Shown: positions 9,782 to 20,835, counted from the stretch's first letter. The stretch: DNA of 51,145 bases from Seminavis robusta (GCA_903772945.1 CAICTM010000721.1:1-51145); one strand, 5' to 3'. Numbers and translations are program-made. Notes: generated by a model not told the origin, from the letters alone.

Positions 9782-11685
9782 TCATTCATTCATTTCAAAT
9801 GGTTTTTGCCGCGGTCGACTATTGAAATTGAAAGATCGTTTTAGACTTCCCAACCAATCCGAGGAATGATCCGCACGGTTCAGTGTCGGCACGGGATATT
9901 TGCTCATTTGTATCTGCAAACTATCGCCTCGATGCAATTCTCGTCGATATCGTCCATCAAATGCCACGGCAGCATCGGCTCGTGCATCCTGGGGCACGTA
10001 GCATCGCAACACGACGTGATCGGGGAAAATCATGGATCGAAAGCTCAAAACATGGGGACAAATGGGTGTCACCATGATACAGGGGACCGCCGGGTGCACG
10101 ACGGATCCACCGGCGGCCATGCTGTAAGCCGTGGAACCAGTGGGTCTGATACAAAGCAACAAACGAAACAACACACACACAAAATTGAGATTTGACAAGG
10201 ATCATACCCACCAACACAACACAACAAGTCTACGTACGTCGCAAAAATAACACCATCCGCCTGTACGGTCGTCAAGTGCACATCGTCACAAAAGCATTCC
10301 AATGCGGCCAAGTACGGACTGGATCCTCGATCAATGACGACTTCGTTCAATACATTGAATCGTGCCCGCACGACTCCTTCTGGATTAAAGATGCGACAAT
10401 CCAATCGCATCCGAATCGAAAGACAAATCCGATCGCCCAATCCAAATGCAAATCGCGGTCGTTCTTTCATGCCTTGCAATTGTTGTTGTGGTTTCGGAGG
10501 CAGTAGCGGTTCATACGGATACGACGGCATGTTGGGTGGAAAGACATTGTCGTAGGCCGTATCGTCTCCATAATAATACTCGGCGCCACCATTGTTGGGA
10601 TCCTTGTTGTAGTAACTACTACTATCGTCCAGCGCCTTACTACTCAGCCCCAGTGCAATCCGAATGGCATCGACCATTTCATCGCGTGAAAATTGAGTCA
10701 AAAATCCCAAACTCCCACCGGCAATGGAAATGACGGGTGGGACGGGGCCTTGAAACAACATGCTGGCATGCATCAGGAGTCCATCGCCGCCCAATGTACA
10801 AATCAAATCGTACGGGGGTTGCGATTCTTCCGGGGTAATACCAGAAAAATCTTTCATGATGGTGTCGTCATAGTCGACATGACTGCCACCGAATCCTTCC
10901 GTGGCGTCCGGTTCAAACAAGTGAATGCGAGAATTGTCGACGCCATAACGGAATTTGAGTTTTCCCGCCAAACTGGAATCGAGTGAAACGTGAATCTTAT
11001 TGTTGTTGGAGTCATTGGTGAGTTGTCGCACGGCATCGGATGCCACTTGAATGAGTCCGTCGTCGTTGGGTTTGACCAGTAACAATATGGATGGTTCCGA
11101 GAGAATATTGTTGTTACTTTGATCGGAAGGCGAAGAGTTGTCATTGTCATTGACTTGTGCCGAAGACGCGTGTGGTTTCCAATAATAGGCAACTTGTCCT
11201 GTCGCGGGACCATCGAGAATGATTTGATTGTGTTCTCCCCGCACTCGTTCTCGTACGGCATCTTTACAGAACGACTCGGCACACCACATTAACCCCAATC
11301 CTCGTTTCGGTGGCGGTTGTTTCTTCTTTGTTTCTTCAAGAGATTCTTCTTCTACTTTTTGTTGTTGTTCTTGGACAGGACTACTAGTACCACTGTCGGT
11401 ACTACTAGTACTGTCGCTGCCATTGACGACGGGATCTACTGTAGCGTCACCATTGGGTTTTGTTTCGTCACTCACAAAGAGAGGTTTGTTGTCATTCTCG
11501 GTGGCTTCGTCATCGGAGATGCTGGTTGGTCTCTCCTGCAACAACATTAACCATGCATTGGATCTTTTTCTGGTTGCTGTTGTGTGATGGTAGCTGAGAG
11601 CTTGAAATCCCGCCACCAAACTGATATTCTGGGTGATGAGCAGACACGAAATGGCCAACAGCCGGGTTTCTCTAGTGTGTGGCAT
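9782..11685 (-). CDS. NAD kinase, probably plastid-targeted
   Basis: NAD kinase phosphorylates NAD to NADP. Two exons: 11685-10238 and 10145-9782, joined across a 92-nt intron (donor GTACGT at 10237, acceptor ATCAG at 10146), which restores ..GVIFAT-PTGSTAYSMAAGG.. and gives 603 residues. Family signatures are the GGDG nucleotide motif at about 299-302, SIAGGSLGFLTQF, NEVVIDRG near 447, and the PTGSTAYS glycine-rich segment. The N-terminus is hydrophobic (LLAISCLLITQ) and followed by LVAG-FQALS. Phe at the predicted signal cleavage site is the diatom plastid presequence hallmark, so a plastid location is inferred. Odd features are a Ser/Thr/Gln-rich linker (about 50-125) and an Asp/Tyr/Pro-rich insert (about 348-409) absent from typical bacterial enzymes. 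Confidence 0.92.
10146..10237 (-). other. Intron of NAD kinase gene
   Basis: Begins GTACGTAG and ends TATCAG on the minus strand. Removing it reconnects the highly conserved ADG..ATPTGSTAYS motif, which supports both the splice sites and the integrity of the gene. Confidence 0.9.
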
Positions 11686-12697
11686 CTTTGTACCGATAGG
11701 AACAAAACGAGATGAAGATTCGATTCGTCGTGTTTAGATTGGATTCTGTGTTTTTGGGAAAGGATTGAAGAAACTGCTTGCTTGCTTTGATGGATGTATG
11801 TATTTGACTGAGGGGAGTCTAGTTGTCTGGTAGTTCAACAACAAGAGCCCTCTATAATAGCTCAAATCTATCTATGTAACTATGGTAGATCTATCTTATG
11901 AGGAGGATATGGAGAATGGATCCCACGGCTGCACCTTCCAGGCGAGGAATGTTGTTCTGGTTTGTCGTTGCAGTTGGATTGGATCGAATTTCCGTGCGTC
12001 AGGAAGAAGCCAATGTGCGACCAAGAATACAAAATCTTTCCTCAACGGTACAGAAGCAGTGTGCGACCCTGTTATTGGCCAGTTGCTGGTTGTTAAATCT
12101 CTTCGACACCATGCAGACTAAGTACCAACAAAAATGAGGCGCACCAACGGTACCGACACTAACTAATTATTGGGTCACATAGTTAGTGAGACAGACGATT
12201 TCGTGAATGAAAGATTTAGTGCCAAAAAATACACGCAACAATCGCAAGGCGAGCATGGCATCGCAGAAGTCTTTCGCGAAATCGCTTTGGGCCTCCTCTT
12301 TGGGAGCTTTTTCAACACCCAGGGAGCCCAAACAAACAAAATAAATCCAATTTCAGTTACCAGTTCTCTGCCTACCTGCACAAGCACAGTGATACCCAGT
12401 TGGTTTCTCTCGTGTTTATTCAGTTCGTTCGTTTCGTTTCGTTTCGTTTCGATCGAGTACTTACACGATTGTTGCCATCCGAACGCCACCACGCAAGAAA
12501 CCAGTTCTAGCTAGTCTTGATTGTTATCCAGCATCCACCACCCGTAACAACAACAGTTTCAAGCAAAACAACACTTTGAGCTATCCCAACTTGAGACAGT
12601 CATTCGATCTTTATTCTGGCTCGTTCCTTCCTTCCCCTGCTCTCCACAAACTGTTAGTTTTACACAAGACATTCACAAATATAAATCGACAGCAGCC
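11686..12697. other. Divergent intergenic region
   Basis: One kb between the divergent NAD kinase and acidic-protein genes, likely holding both promoters. A short GTTTC repeat tract lies at about 12427-12451. No coding sequence with family features is visible; short open frames here are unsupported. Confidence 0.4.
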
Positions 12698-13516
12698 ATG
12701 ACAAGCATCATGGCAGAACCACAATGCTATTGTCCTTCCCCAGAAGAAGAAGATGATGAATGGCAAGGACAACTCATGGTGAGCGATAGCATGAACATCC
12801 TCCTCAAGCCAGAGGATGAAACCGAGACGGAAAGCGATGACTCGCAACAAGATATTTTGGAGATTATCGAAGAGTTGCCATTGGATGGGGAAGACGAATT
12901 TGACACTCCAGCAAGTAGCACTTCCAACGAGTTTTCCTTGTCCAACATTACATTTGCCCTAGGGGGTGCCATTCAAGGAAGCGCCGCCACATTGGGGAAT
13001 GCCACGGACAAATTGCGACAATCGCTCATCCCGTCGGCGGCTCCTTCTGCTTCTCCTGCCAAGGCCAACAACAATCCCCTCAATAATTCGCTCAGCAATC
13101 TTCGTCGATCATCTTCCCACAACAACAAGAAGAACCGAAAGGTCGACTTTGGTCCCTTTGAATCCCGGGCCGTTCGATTGCAGTATACACAGGAAGATTT
13201 GTTTGAGATTGTCGATGATCCGGCTCAATTCTACGAACTACAAAATGCACTCCGCAGTCTAGGAGCCGTCACCAATACACTCGTCCAACAAAAGTTGCAT
13301 TGGTATATCAAAAACAACAAACGAGAACGGGCGCGTCAAGCGGCATTGGAGGAGGAAGCATTGCAACAGCAGCAAGAGCAAGAACCAACGACACCACCCA
13401 CCGAATCCAAAGTGATGAATGGCGATGATTTGTTGGTCAAAGCAGGTCTGCCACCCATTGCCGAAGAAGAGGAAAGTCCCAAGAGCGTCCGAGAGATCTT
13501 TGTTCCGCTCAGTTAG
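12698..13516 (+). CDS. Acidic hypothetical protein
   Basis: A 272-residue uninterrupted frame; the ATG at 12698 lies in a clean context (GCAGCC ATG) after a stop-rich leader. The N-terminal third is strongly acidic (EEEDDEW, ETETESDDSQQ). Then comes a Gly/Ala/Asn linker with a possible amphipathic helix (AIQGSAATLGNATDKLRQ) and a basic serine patch (NLRRSSSHNNKKNRKVDFG). The most structured part is the helical region from about 160 to 225 (EDLFEIVDDPAQFYEL, LHWYIKNNKRERARQ), and the tail is Gln/Glu-rich. No domain is recognised and no signal peptide or membrane segment is seen. A cytosolic or nuclear regulatory role is possible but not shown. Confidence 0.7.
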   Translation: MTSIMAEPQCYCPSPEEEDDEWQGQLMVSDSMNILLKPEDETETESDDSQQDILEIIEELPLDGEDEFDTPASSTSNEFSLSNITFALGGAIQGSAATLGNATDKLRQSLIPSAAPSASPAKANNNPLNNSLSNLRRSSSHNNKKNRKVDFGPFESRAVRLQYTQEDLFEIVDDPAQFYELQNALRSLGAVTNTLVQQKLHWYIKNNKRERARQAALEEEALQQQQEQEPTTPPTESKVMNGDDLLVKAGLPPIAEEEESPKSVREIFVPLS

Positions 13517-14629
13517 TCTAGTTTGCTAGTTGGTTAGCTGAGAACAAGGGACAACATCTTTGCATGCAGTGTACAGATTTGACAAAAAGAAAAGAGTTAC
13601 TTGATATTGTTTCTTTCAGATTCTATTCTATTCATTCAGCGAGGAATCAGTCAGGTAACTAAAAAAGAAAAGGAGCAAGAGTTCGGTCACTCTTTCTTTC
13701 TTTGCAAGCTAGTGAACGTAACGTAGGACAAGCAAATGCAGCGTCATTGGCATAAATTCATGATAAGTTTCATCCATATAAAGTACGTACGTACGGCTGT
13801 ACAAGCTAGTCTAGTCTAGTCTAGTCTAGGCTAGTGGCAGCCTCAGTACCGGTACTGTTCTTGTCGTTTGTAGCAATGCAAGCGTAGCTTTAGAAACCCG
13901 GGTACAGTGGGATGGGGAGTTCGCAGGATACCGTATGCCGATTCCTGGGTGCGCTAGCTAGTAGAGGACACAACTACGACAGCCAGTCTGTGTTGACACA
14001 ACAGCACGGAGCTGTACTGGCCTGTGCATCTCTAGCTAGGGCGCTACTGCGGCGGTGAACTAGTCTTCCTGCTGGAAGGACCTTGCATGTTGCAAACAGA
14101 GTTTCATAGTTGCAGCTCTTCCCGCTTCGTGGCTGAGTTGAAAGAATTCAATCCGTGCAACCAGCCGACTGAGAAGCTCGGGGTCTCTGGTTGCAAGCTA
14201 TAATAGCGCTCTATCACATCTACTGTGGCAAAACTACTATTCATACGGTAGCCAACACTCTGGCGACATGTCGACAGATTGAAAGGTGAAGGGATTGTTT
14301 CATAATATTCTCTATCTGATTTATCATAGCTATGATGAGCACTCGCAAGCCCCAGTGTCGCTCGAGTAGCGCTGGGCTGCTCCTCGCTTGCTACTCATAC
14401 CGTACGTTGGTTGCCATCGTGCCCAATCTAAAACTCCCAAAGGCAGGCACAGACAAGCAACCAAACAAAATAGCAACGTCCGTCAGCACCACAGATGAAC
14501 GCCTCCAGCTTCCAATCTCCACAATTGCAAAAAGGCATAGTTTTCTCTGCAGCACCTCTCTCTTGTGTCGTCAGCCACAACAATGTTCTTGGCTCGATAT
14601 CGTAGTGGTGAGACGTTTTGTGTCTGTTT
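13517..14629. other. Intergenic between convergent genes
   Basis: About 1.1 kb holding the 3' ends of two convergent genes. A CTAGT tandem run lies near 13806-13835, next to a TACGTACGTACG run and a GTACCGGTAC palindrome near 13847. No gene is supportable here. Confidence 0.4.
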
Positions 14630-17188
14630 TTACCTTGTATGTACATAGATGGCAATGTTACTGCACAAAATATTCGCAGCCGGCTGTTGTTGGACCGAAG
14701 TTGTGGTGGTAAAGTCATTCGTCTCACAGTTATTAAAGGTTTCGATTTCCGAGACTTGAGTCGATTCCCCAACAGCCAAGGATGGGGAATCCAACAGCGG
14801 AACGAGATCCAACTGTTCACCATTGCGAGTTCGGGTCAATGCCACAAAGGTAGTATCTGCCTGACCCGTGTTGGTAATCGTGTAGGTGTACGTGAGTTCC
14901 AAATCACATTGATCTGCTGGAGTATCACTGGGAAAGGGTTGAATGGCTTGGCAATCCACGCCATCTTCCGACTGGCAAGCAATTTCAATGCTAACTGCAA
15001 TTGGAGGCCCCAAGACAATATTGGCAATAGCATCAAAGGTATCTCCATTACACAAATCCATTTCCACGGGGGCTCCCTGGTCGGAAAAGACCTCACCGGG
15101 TTGCAAAATGATATTTTGGGGCAAGACGGATCCCAACAAAATGATAGTTTCCATATTTCGAACTACTGAAAGAGCATAGAGTTGCTGTTCGGTAGCACCA
15201 GAATTGACAAAGGTATAGCTGTACGTCACTTCAAAGTTGCATTGAGATGGATCCGTAGTTCCGGCTGGAGGAACTGGAATGGTGGAACATTCTTGCCCAT
15301 CTTGAGTAGCACAGTTGACTTGCAAAGCGACGGGGCAGGCAGAAGGCTCAGGAGGACCACCACCTGCAGCATGAAATGTCGGGGCGGGTGTTGCCACGGG
15401 CAGATCAGCCGTTGGGGCAGGTGCGACAGTAGCAGAGCCACCAATGGGAGCAATAGTGGCGGAGCCACCAATGGGACCAGGTGTCGGGCTGCTTGTTGTC
15501 ATCACTGGGGCATCTGTGGCCGCTGGTGTTGTTGGCGCGGGTGGAGCATCTGTTGGTGCAGGTGCGATACTGGCAGAGCCACCAATGGGACCAGGTGTCG
15601 GGCTGCTTGTTGTCATCGCTGGGGCATCTGTGGTCGCAGGTGTTGTTGGTGCGGGTGGAGCATCTGTTGGCGCAGGTGCGATACTGGCAGAGCCACCAAT
15701 GGGACCACCTGTCGGGCTGTTTGTTGTCATCACTGGAACATCTGTGGGTGGGTTGCTTGTCGTCGCTGGAGCATCTGTGGGCGGGTTGCTTGTTGTCATC
15801 ACTGGAGCATTTGTGGGCGGACGTGTTGCCGGTGGATCAGTGGGTGGAGGCGTAGGATCAGGCCCAGGGGCAGGGGTAGAAGCTGGAATTGTGGGTCTAG
15901 GTGCCGAATCTGGTGAATGTTCATAGATTGCAATGTTATTGCACAAAATATCGGCATCCGGCTGTTGGACCACTGATGTTCTGGTGAAAAACTCATTGGA
16001 CACACAGTTATTGATAGTTTCAGTTTCTGAGACTTGCGTGGATTCCCCAACCGCCAAGGATGGGGAATCCAGCAGTGGAACAAGATCCAACTGATCACCA
16101 TTGCGAGTCCGGGTCAATGACACAAATGTAGTATCCGCCTGACCCGTGTTGGTAATCGTGTAGGTGTACGTGAGTTCCAAATCACATTGATCTGCTGGAG
16201 TATCACTGGGAAAGGGTTGGATGGCTTGGCATTGAACTCCATCTTCTGCCTGGCAGGCAATCTCAATGTTAACTGCAATCGGAGGTCCCACAACAACAGT
16301 GGCGATGGCATCAAAGGTATCTCCATTACACAAATCCATTACCACTGGGTCTCCCTGTTCGGAAAAGACCTCACCAGGTTGCAAAATGATGTTTTGGGGA
16401 AAGACGGATCCCAACAATACGAGAGTTTCCATATTCCGAACTACTGAAAGAGCATAGATTTGCTGTTCACTATCAGCAGAATTGACAAAGGTATAGCTGT
16501 ACGCCACTTGAAAGCTGCATTGAGCCGGATCGGTAGTCCCAGCCGGAGGAATGGGAACATCCGAACATTCCCGCCCATCTTCCGTAGCACAGTTAACTTG
16601 AAAAGTGACAGGGCAGGCAGAAGGGGTTGGTTGTGGAGCCACAGTTGTTGGCGCAGGTGTCGCCACGGGTGGATCGGTAGGTGGAGGAGTCGGATCGGGT
16701 ACGGGTGCTCGTGTGGGCGAAGGAGTAGGATCAGGCACAGGGGGAGGCGTAGGATCAGGCACAGGTGGAATTGTGGGCCTAGGTGTTGGATCAAGAACAG
16801 GTGGAGAGGATGGAGCGGTGCTTGGAGCTTTTGTAGGGAGTGCTGTGGGATTTGGGGTTGGATCAGTCACCGGTGCTCTCGTAGGATTTGGGGTCGGATC
16901 TGGTACGGGGGCTTTTGTTGGGACTGGCGTTGGACCATTCGTGGGCTGCTTTGTCGGAGGTTTAGACACAGCCGATAACGTGGGACGGGGCGTGGGACGG
17001 GGCGTTTCAATGCTGTTGCCAAATTGCAAAATCCGGTTGTAAAACTCGCTGTCTTCGTCATCGACGGGTGTCCTCAGATTTGCTTGGTTAGTGCGAGCTC
17101 GACCGCGAAGGCTGCGTTCGATACCATTGGCTCCTAGCACTAATGGAAGTGCGCTCAGACAGATGATTGGAGCTGACCTTAACTTCAT
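14630..17188 (-). CDS. Secreted Pro/Thr-rich protein with duplicated Cys domain
   Basis: An 852-residue uninterrupted frame. Residues 1-20 form a signal peptide (LSALPLVLGA). Residues about 62-190 are a Pro/Thr/Asp linker made of PDPTPxPT-like units. Domain 1 (about 191-420) and domain 2 (616-852) are nearly the same sequence, and each consists of two related modules that start with an NC/AC..EDG..C pattern, then a QC and a YSYTFVN/YTYTITN strand. So four copies of a module of roughly 115 residues are present. Between the domains is a second low-complexity linker of PGPIGGSASIAPAPTDAP-like units (DNA repeat at about 15420-15800). Even numbers of conserved Cys suggest disulfides. I infer an extracellular or cell-wall-associated glycoprotein; I know no enzymatic function. 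Confidence 0.85.
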   Translation of the reverse strand: MKLRSAPIICLSALPLVLGANGIERSLRGRARTNQANLRTPVDDEDSEFYNRILQFGNSIETPRPTPRPTLSAVSKPPTKQPTNGPTPVPTKAPVPDPTPNPTRAPVTDPTPNPTALPTKAPSTAPSSPPVLDPTPRPTIPPVPDPTPPPVPDPTPSPTRAPVPDPTPPPTDPPVATPAPTTVAPQPTPSACPVTFQVNCATEDGRECSDVPIPPAGTTDPAQCSFQVAYSYTFVNSADSEQQIYALSVVRNMETLVLLGSVFPQNIILQPGEVFSEQGDPVVMDLCNGDTFDAIATVVVGPPIAVNIEIACQAEDGVQCQAIQPFPSDTPADQCDLELTYTYTITNTGQADTTFVSLTRTRNGDQLDLVPLLDSPSLAVGESTQVSETETINNCVSNEFFTRTSVVQQPDADILCNNIAIYEHSPDSAPRPTIPASTPAPGPDPTPPPTDPPATRPPTNAPVMTTSNPPTDAPATTSNPPTDVPVMTTNSPTGGPIGGSASIAPAPTDAPPAPTTPATTDAPAMTTSSPTPGPIGGSASIAPAPTDAPPAPTTPAATDAPVMTTSSPTPGPIGGSATIAPIGGSATVAPAPTADLPVATPAPTFHAAGGGPPEPSACPVALQVNCATQDGQECSTIPVPPAGTTDPSQCNFEVTYSYTFVNSGATEQQLYALSVVRNMETIILLGSVLPQNIILQPGEVFSDQGAPVEMDLCNGDTFDAIANIVLGPPIAVSIEIACQSEDGVDCQAIQPFPSDTPADQCDLELTYTYTITNTGQADTTFVALTRTRNGEQLDLVPLLDSPSLAVGESTQVSEIETFNNCETNDFTTTTSVQQQPAANILCSNIAIYVHTR
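15420..15800 (-). repeat. Coding minisatellite in secreted protein linker
   Basis: Three near-identical units of about 120 bp encode PTPGPIGGSASIAPAPT plus DAPPAPTTPA-type text, followed by shorter PPTDAP units. High identity between units indicates recent expansion; the repeats keep the frame open. Confidence 0.75.
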
Positions 17189-17929
17189 CCTGGCAAGATT
17201 TGTTTTTGCGTGAGCTTTTGCAAGTAGCGTAGCTTATTACAGTAATGCGGCAAAGTTGAAATTGTGAGGATTTCGAGGCAAATTGTGAGCAGAAATAGAA
17301 AAGAAATCAGCGATTCGAAGATTCTTTTCCTTATTCGGCCCCATGCCGGCTTCCGCAGATAACTTCCGTTCTACCGGACGGTACTATTAAAATAGTACTT
17401 CACCTGCTACAGCGCTACCGTACAATGTACCGGTAGCCAACTACGGTATTGGGAGTACCAGTATCGGTATGGGACCAGCTGTCGCCAAAACCAACCGGTT
17501 CTCGAACCATCATGCGTTGAAAATTACCGGTACAGTGAACGCAAATACAGCTCTGTTGGATTCTAAAAACATCAAACTCGACACCTCTGGAAAGATCCAA
17601 TTCAATGACCCGATATAGATAGATAGGTGTTGCGACAACAAAAAGCAACCAGGACGGTGACGGTAGTTCTTTACTACCAGTATGGCATAGTGATAAAAGA
17701 GATGACGGCAGAAAGGTCTCAAAAGAGGTCTCAAAGGCAGATTATCTCACTGCCTGAGCTGAAAAAGCGAGCACAACATTCAAGAGACGTCTCTCGTGAA
17801 AATCCAACGGCACTTTTCCTCTCCGGTGCAGCAACTCGAGTCGAGCAGTGGTAACAGCAAAGTGGATGAAAAACACATCAGCTAAAGATTGTCTTGACCC
17901 TACAGAGCAGATGAATGAAGTCAGCCGGA
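17189..17929. other. Promoter-side region of secreted protein gene
   Basis: About 740 bp of upstream sequence rich in GTACCGGTA-like palindromes (17400-17500) and TACCGGTACAG near 17524-17534. No coding feature is supportable. Confidence 0.35.
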
Positions 17930-18250
17930 AGGCAGCTAGCTGGGCATCCTGAAACATGCCCATGAAAAATGGTTTGTCCGTGAAATGTTGAAAGATGCAC
18001 CACAGCCGCCAGACTTGGCAATTTGGAAATCCTGCAGTTTGTCCATGAAATTGCATGTCCGTGGAATGCCTACACATGTTATGGTACAGTACCGGTACTG
18101 CTGAAATGGCCATTTGGAAGTGTTACAATTTGCCATTGAAAATGGTTGCAAATTTGACGAAGACACTTTGCGACATACAGTTATGCACACGACCAGGCCA
18201 CAGGATGGATTCACGACAGGATATCCCAGAGGAATGTATGAACATGCTAG
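17930..18250 (+). pseudogene. Ankyrin-repeat protein relic
   Basis: Plus-strand conceptual translation gives repeats in the style of stramenopile ankyrin proteins. LGILKHAHEKWF appears near 17940 and a second degraded unit follows. After a stop near 18102, NGHLEVLQFAIENGCKFDED is clear (about 18105-18164). The pieces are interrupted by stops and frame changes and a GTACCGGTAC palindrome sits inside, so this is a decayed fragment of a larger ankyrin gene. No intact start or remaining repeats are visible around it. Confidence 0.6.
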
Positions 18251-18478
18251 AGTGGTGTGTTCACGTTGGAACCATCAACCAACCATCTACAGCACATTCT
18301 CTTCACCCACCGCACAACCTCCTCGAGGCAAGATGTAGCTAATCTGTTTCATTGCACTATGAAGTTGAGTTGTAGAGTTGTCTATCTGGCAAGCAAACCA
18401 GGATTGATGCAACCGATTCTACTGTACTTTTACTCTACCATGATGTATCTAGTATCGTGCTGTAACTTCCCAAGTGCT

Positions 18479-20590
18479 CTACGGGAATGCTTCGAAGGGC
18501 GAATGTTCAAACTGTTGCCAAGGCGATGCAGGAGTTCGGGGCGAATCAAGGTCAACCGAAGTCATGTTGTCAAGGTCCACAACAAAGACACCTTCGTCGT
18601 CGTTGTCTTCCGTGCTGAAGTCTTCACTGCGACCCCACACCTTGCACGTAATGCATTCCAGGGGTCGTTGTGTACCAGACTCCTCAGTAGACGTCGATGC
18701 GCACGTACCATTCCATCCTCTCCTTTGCTTCCTCCACAATTCCAGGCGAGTACGTGCCAGATGGAACAAGATAAGCAGCGCCATCCAACCACCAGCAAGC
18801 CCGAACAAACAAGCAAGAACAACCACAAATCGCTGTGGGGGTGGTCCATCGACGGGGACAGTACTAGATGTGGTGTTCCACACTGGGATGATTGCTTCTT
18901 CTGGCAATGCTGCCGCCACGAAAGACTGGTTGGTGGTTCCAGTCTTTGTCGCGTTCATTCCATCTGGACAAACACCACACATGTCACTGCTGTATTGCAC
19001 TGTGATCGGTACAAAAACTGGCCTATTTTCCTGATTGTGCCTCCACATAGCTGGGCATTTGTCGTCATCATCATTGTCGTTCAAGCATGCAACTTGGACG
19101 ACGGGATGAAAAGCGGAACTAATGGCGGCAAATTTGCCGGTAGATGAAAGGACCGCCGCACCACCAAACTGAAGGGGTGCATTGCCGGTCTCTGGTTCTA
19201 GTACGGGATTGTAGAACTGATATATTGGGATGCCAGATGCGTCAAAGAGAAAGGCAACTCCTTGCATGACACTGTCATTGGCTGAACTCTTGCTAGAGTG
19301 CGGAGCAGCCACCAAAAGCTGGTCCCCTCTGTCATTGATGGAAACTGCCATTCCAAAGTGATCGTGAGCATTGGGGCTCTCCAACGTATCAAGTAGACGA
19401 CCCTCTCGATTGTAAACATAGACTTGCCCAGTTCTCTGGTGCGGCGTCCCCCGATTCACGACGACTGAGGGCATATGAGAAGATGATGGGAGCATTGCTC
19501 CTATCACGATAATGTCACCATTGGCACTCATGTCAACTGCAGCGGCAAAGTGGTCGTTGGAAGGACTGCCGCTTACCACTGGAGAGTGGATTTTCTTGTG
19601 GTGCATGTTTACTGCTGCTATGTGAGCAGCTGTTGGGTTTGGAATGGAAAGAAGGAGTTGCCCAGTGGGTACGTGAAACAAGTACGCTCCGCCAGGGGAA
19701 GGATTCCTCCATCCTCTCCCAGGGGCACCAATGAGCAGCAGGGTGCCATCAGCAGAAAGTGACATGGAAGAACCAAAGAATTGGTCCTGCGACGACAAAC
19801 CAGGGTGTACTGCTGACCTTGCTCGGATTTCGTTGATCATGCTAGAAGGACGGAAACTCTTGATCAAAGCTCCATTCTTGGTAAAGACGTGCACAACTCC
19901 CTGGTTTTGGTTATGATTGGGAGAAGCAATGGCAATTGTTTCGCCTGCTTGATCCATGGCAACGGCCGCGCCAAACTCGTCGAAGGCTTCTGGCTCGGGA
20001 TTCTGGAATGTCTGAACGAGCTCAGCAGCAGGAAGCGACTCTGCAGACTCCCGCAACGAAGGTTGAATGCCAAAGAGGTACACCACACCCTGAGAATGTT
20101 GGTCCTTATCGCCCACAAAGCCTTTCTTGCCGGCAACAAGGACATTGGTCCCATCACAGCTCATCGCGACGGACGTCCCAAGATTGTCCTCCATTTGTGG
20201 ACATGGTTGCTGCAGATGATAGAGTACGTCGCCAGATGCTGTATCAAGTATGTAAGCCGCCCCAGCGTTTTCCCCATCCTTCGAATATGGTGCTCCAACG
20301 GCGATCAGATCGCCCTGACAGTTCACGGCAATACTGTGAGTTCCCCCGGCAACCCCATCTGGAAGATGCAAGAGTTTCATTTCGGCCCTCGACTTCATGC
20401 CTGGTTCTCCTGCCCGATCAGACTCTGATGTACGATTGGCTGGTGAGTTGCTTGGTACTCCGTGCTTGCTTCTGCGGCGTGAAGATCTCCTATTAGTGAA
20501 CCGAATTGATAGCGACAAGGAAGATGGAAAGAGCAGCGGCTTGTCAACGCGCAAAGTTCGATAACTGTCTTCATTGTAGCGACCTTGCAT
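18479..20590 (-). CDS. FG-GAP-like beta-propeller single-pass membrane protein
   Basis: A 703-residue uninterrupted frame. From about residue 75 to 560 it carries repeated blocks with a phenylalanine/glycine-rich blade pattern: GTSVAMSCDGTNVLV, FGAAVAMDQAGETIAIA, FGSSMSLSADGTLLLIG, FAAAVDMSANGDIIVIG, FGMAVSINDRGDQLLVA. Each is followed by G..YLF/VYVYN, as in integrin-alpha/FG-GAP propellers. A transmembrane segment lies at about 588-612 (VVLACLFGLAGGWMALLILF) and an acidic tail of about 90 residues follows, implying an extracellular propeller and a short cytosolic tail. No clear signal peptide is seen at the chosen ATG (20590); an upstream exon or a different start is possible. An adhesion or surface-receptor role is inferred from the fold only. 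Confidence 0.8.
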   Translation of the reverse strand: MQGRYNEDSYRTLRVDKPLLFPSSLSLSIRFTNRRSSRRRSKHGVPSNSPANRTSESDRAGEPGMKSRAEMKLLHLPDGVAGGTHSIAVNCQGDLIAVGAPYSKDGENAGAAYILDTASGDVLYHLQQPCPQMEDNLGTSVAMSCDGTNVLVAGKKGFVGDKDQHSQGVVYLFGIQPSLRESAESLPAAELVQTFQNPEPEAFDEFGAAVAMDQAGETIAIASPNHNQNQGVVHVFTKNGALIKSFRPSSMINEIRARSAVHPGLSSQDQFFGSSMSLSADGTLLLIGAPGRGWRNPSPGGAYLFHVPTGQLLLSIPNPTAAHIAAVNMHHKKIHSPVVSGSPSNDHFAAAVDMSANGDIIVIGAMLPSSSHMPSVVVNRGTPHQRTGQVYVYNREGRLLDTLESPNAHDHFGMAVSINDRGDQLLVAAPHSSKSSANDSVMQGVAFLFDASGIPIYQFYNPVLEPETGNAPLQFGGAAVLSSTGKFAAISSAFHPVVQVACLNDNDDDDKCPAMWRHNQENRPVFVPITVQYSSDMCGVCPDGMNATKTGTTNQSFVAAALPEEAIIPVWNTTSSTVPVDGPPPQRFVVVLACLFGLAGGWMALLILFHLARTRLELWRKQRRGWNGTCASTSTEESGTQRPLECITCKVWGRSEDFSTEDNDDEGVFVVDLDNMTSVDLDSPRTPASPWQQFEHSPFEAFP

Positions 20591-20835
20591 GAGGTTGGAA
20601 GTCAGGTTTTCAAGAAAATTGTGAGCTGAAGCAAGAGAAAACGGTTGCTTTCACCTGAAAACTTGGATCGCACGGGGATCTTTCGCCCACCGAGGACCAC
20701 ATTTTTCGCAGGCTGGCTTTTCGAAACCTCTTGCGTCTTTTCCCTACTGGGTTACTCGGCATTTTGTCTATTTAAGCTGTTGTGTCTGATTACACAGTTG
20801 CTTAAATGTTCTATGCTCCTTAGAAAAAGTGGCTT

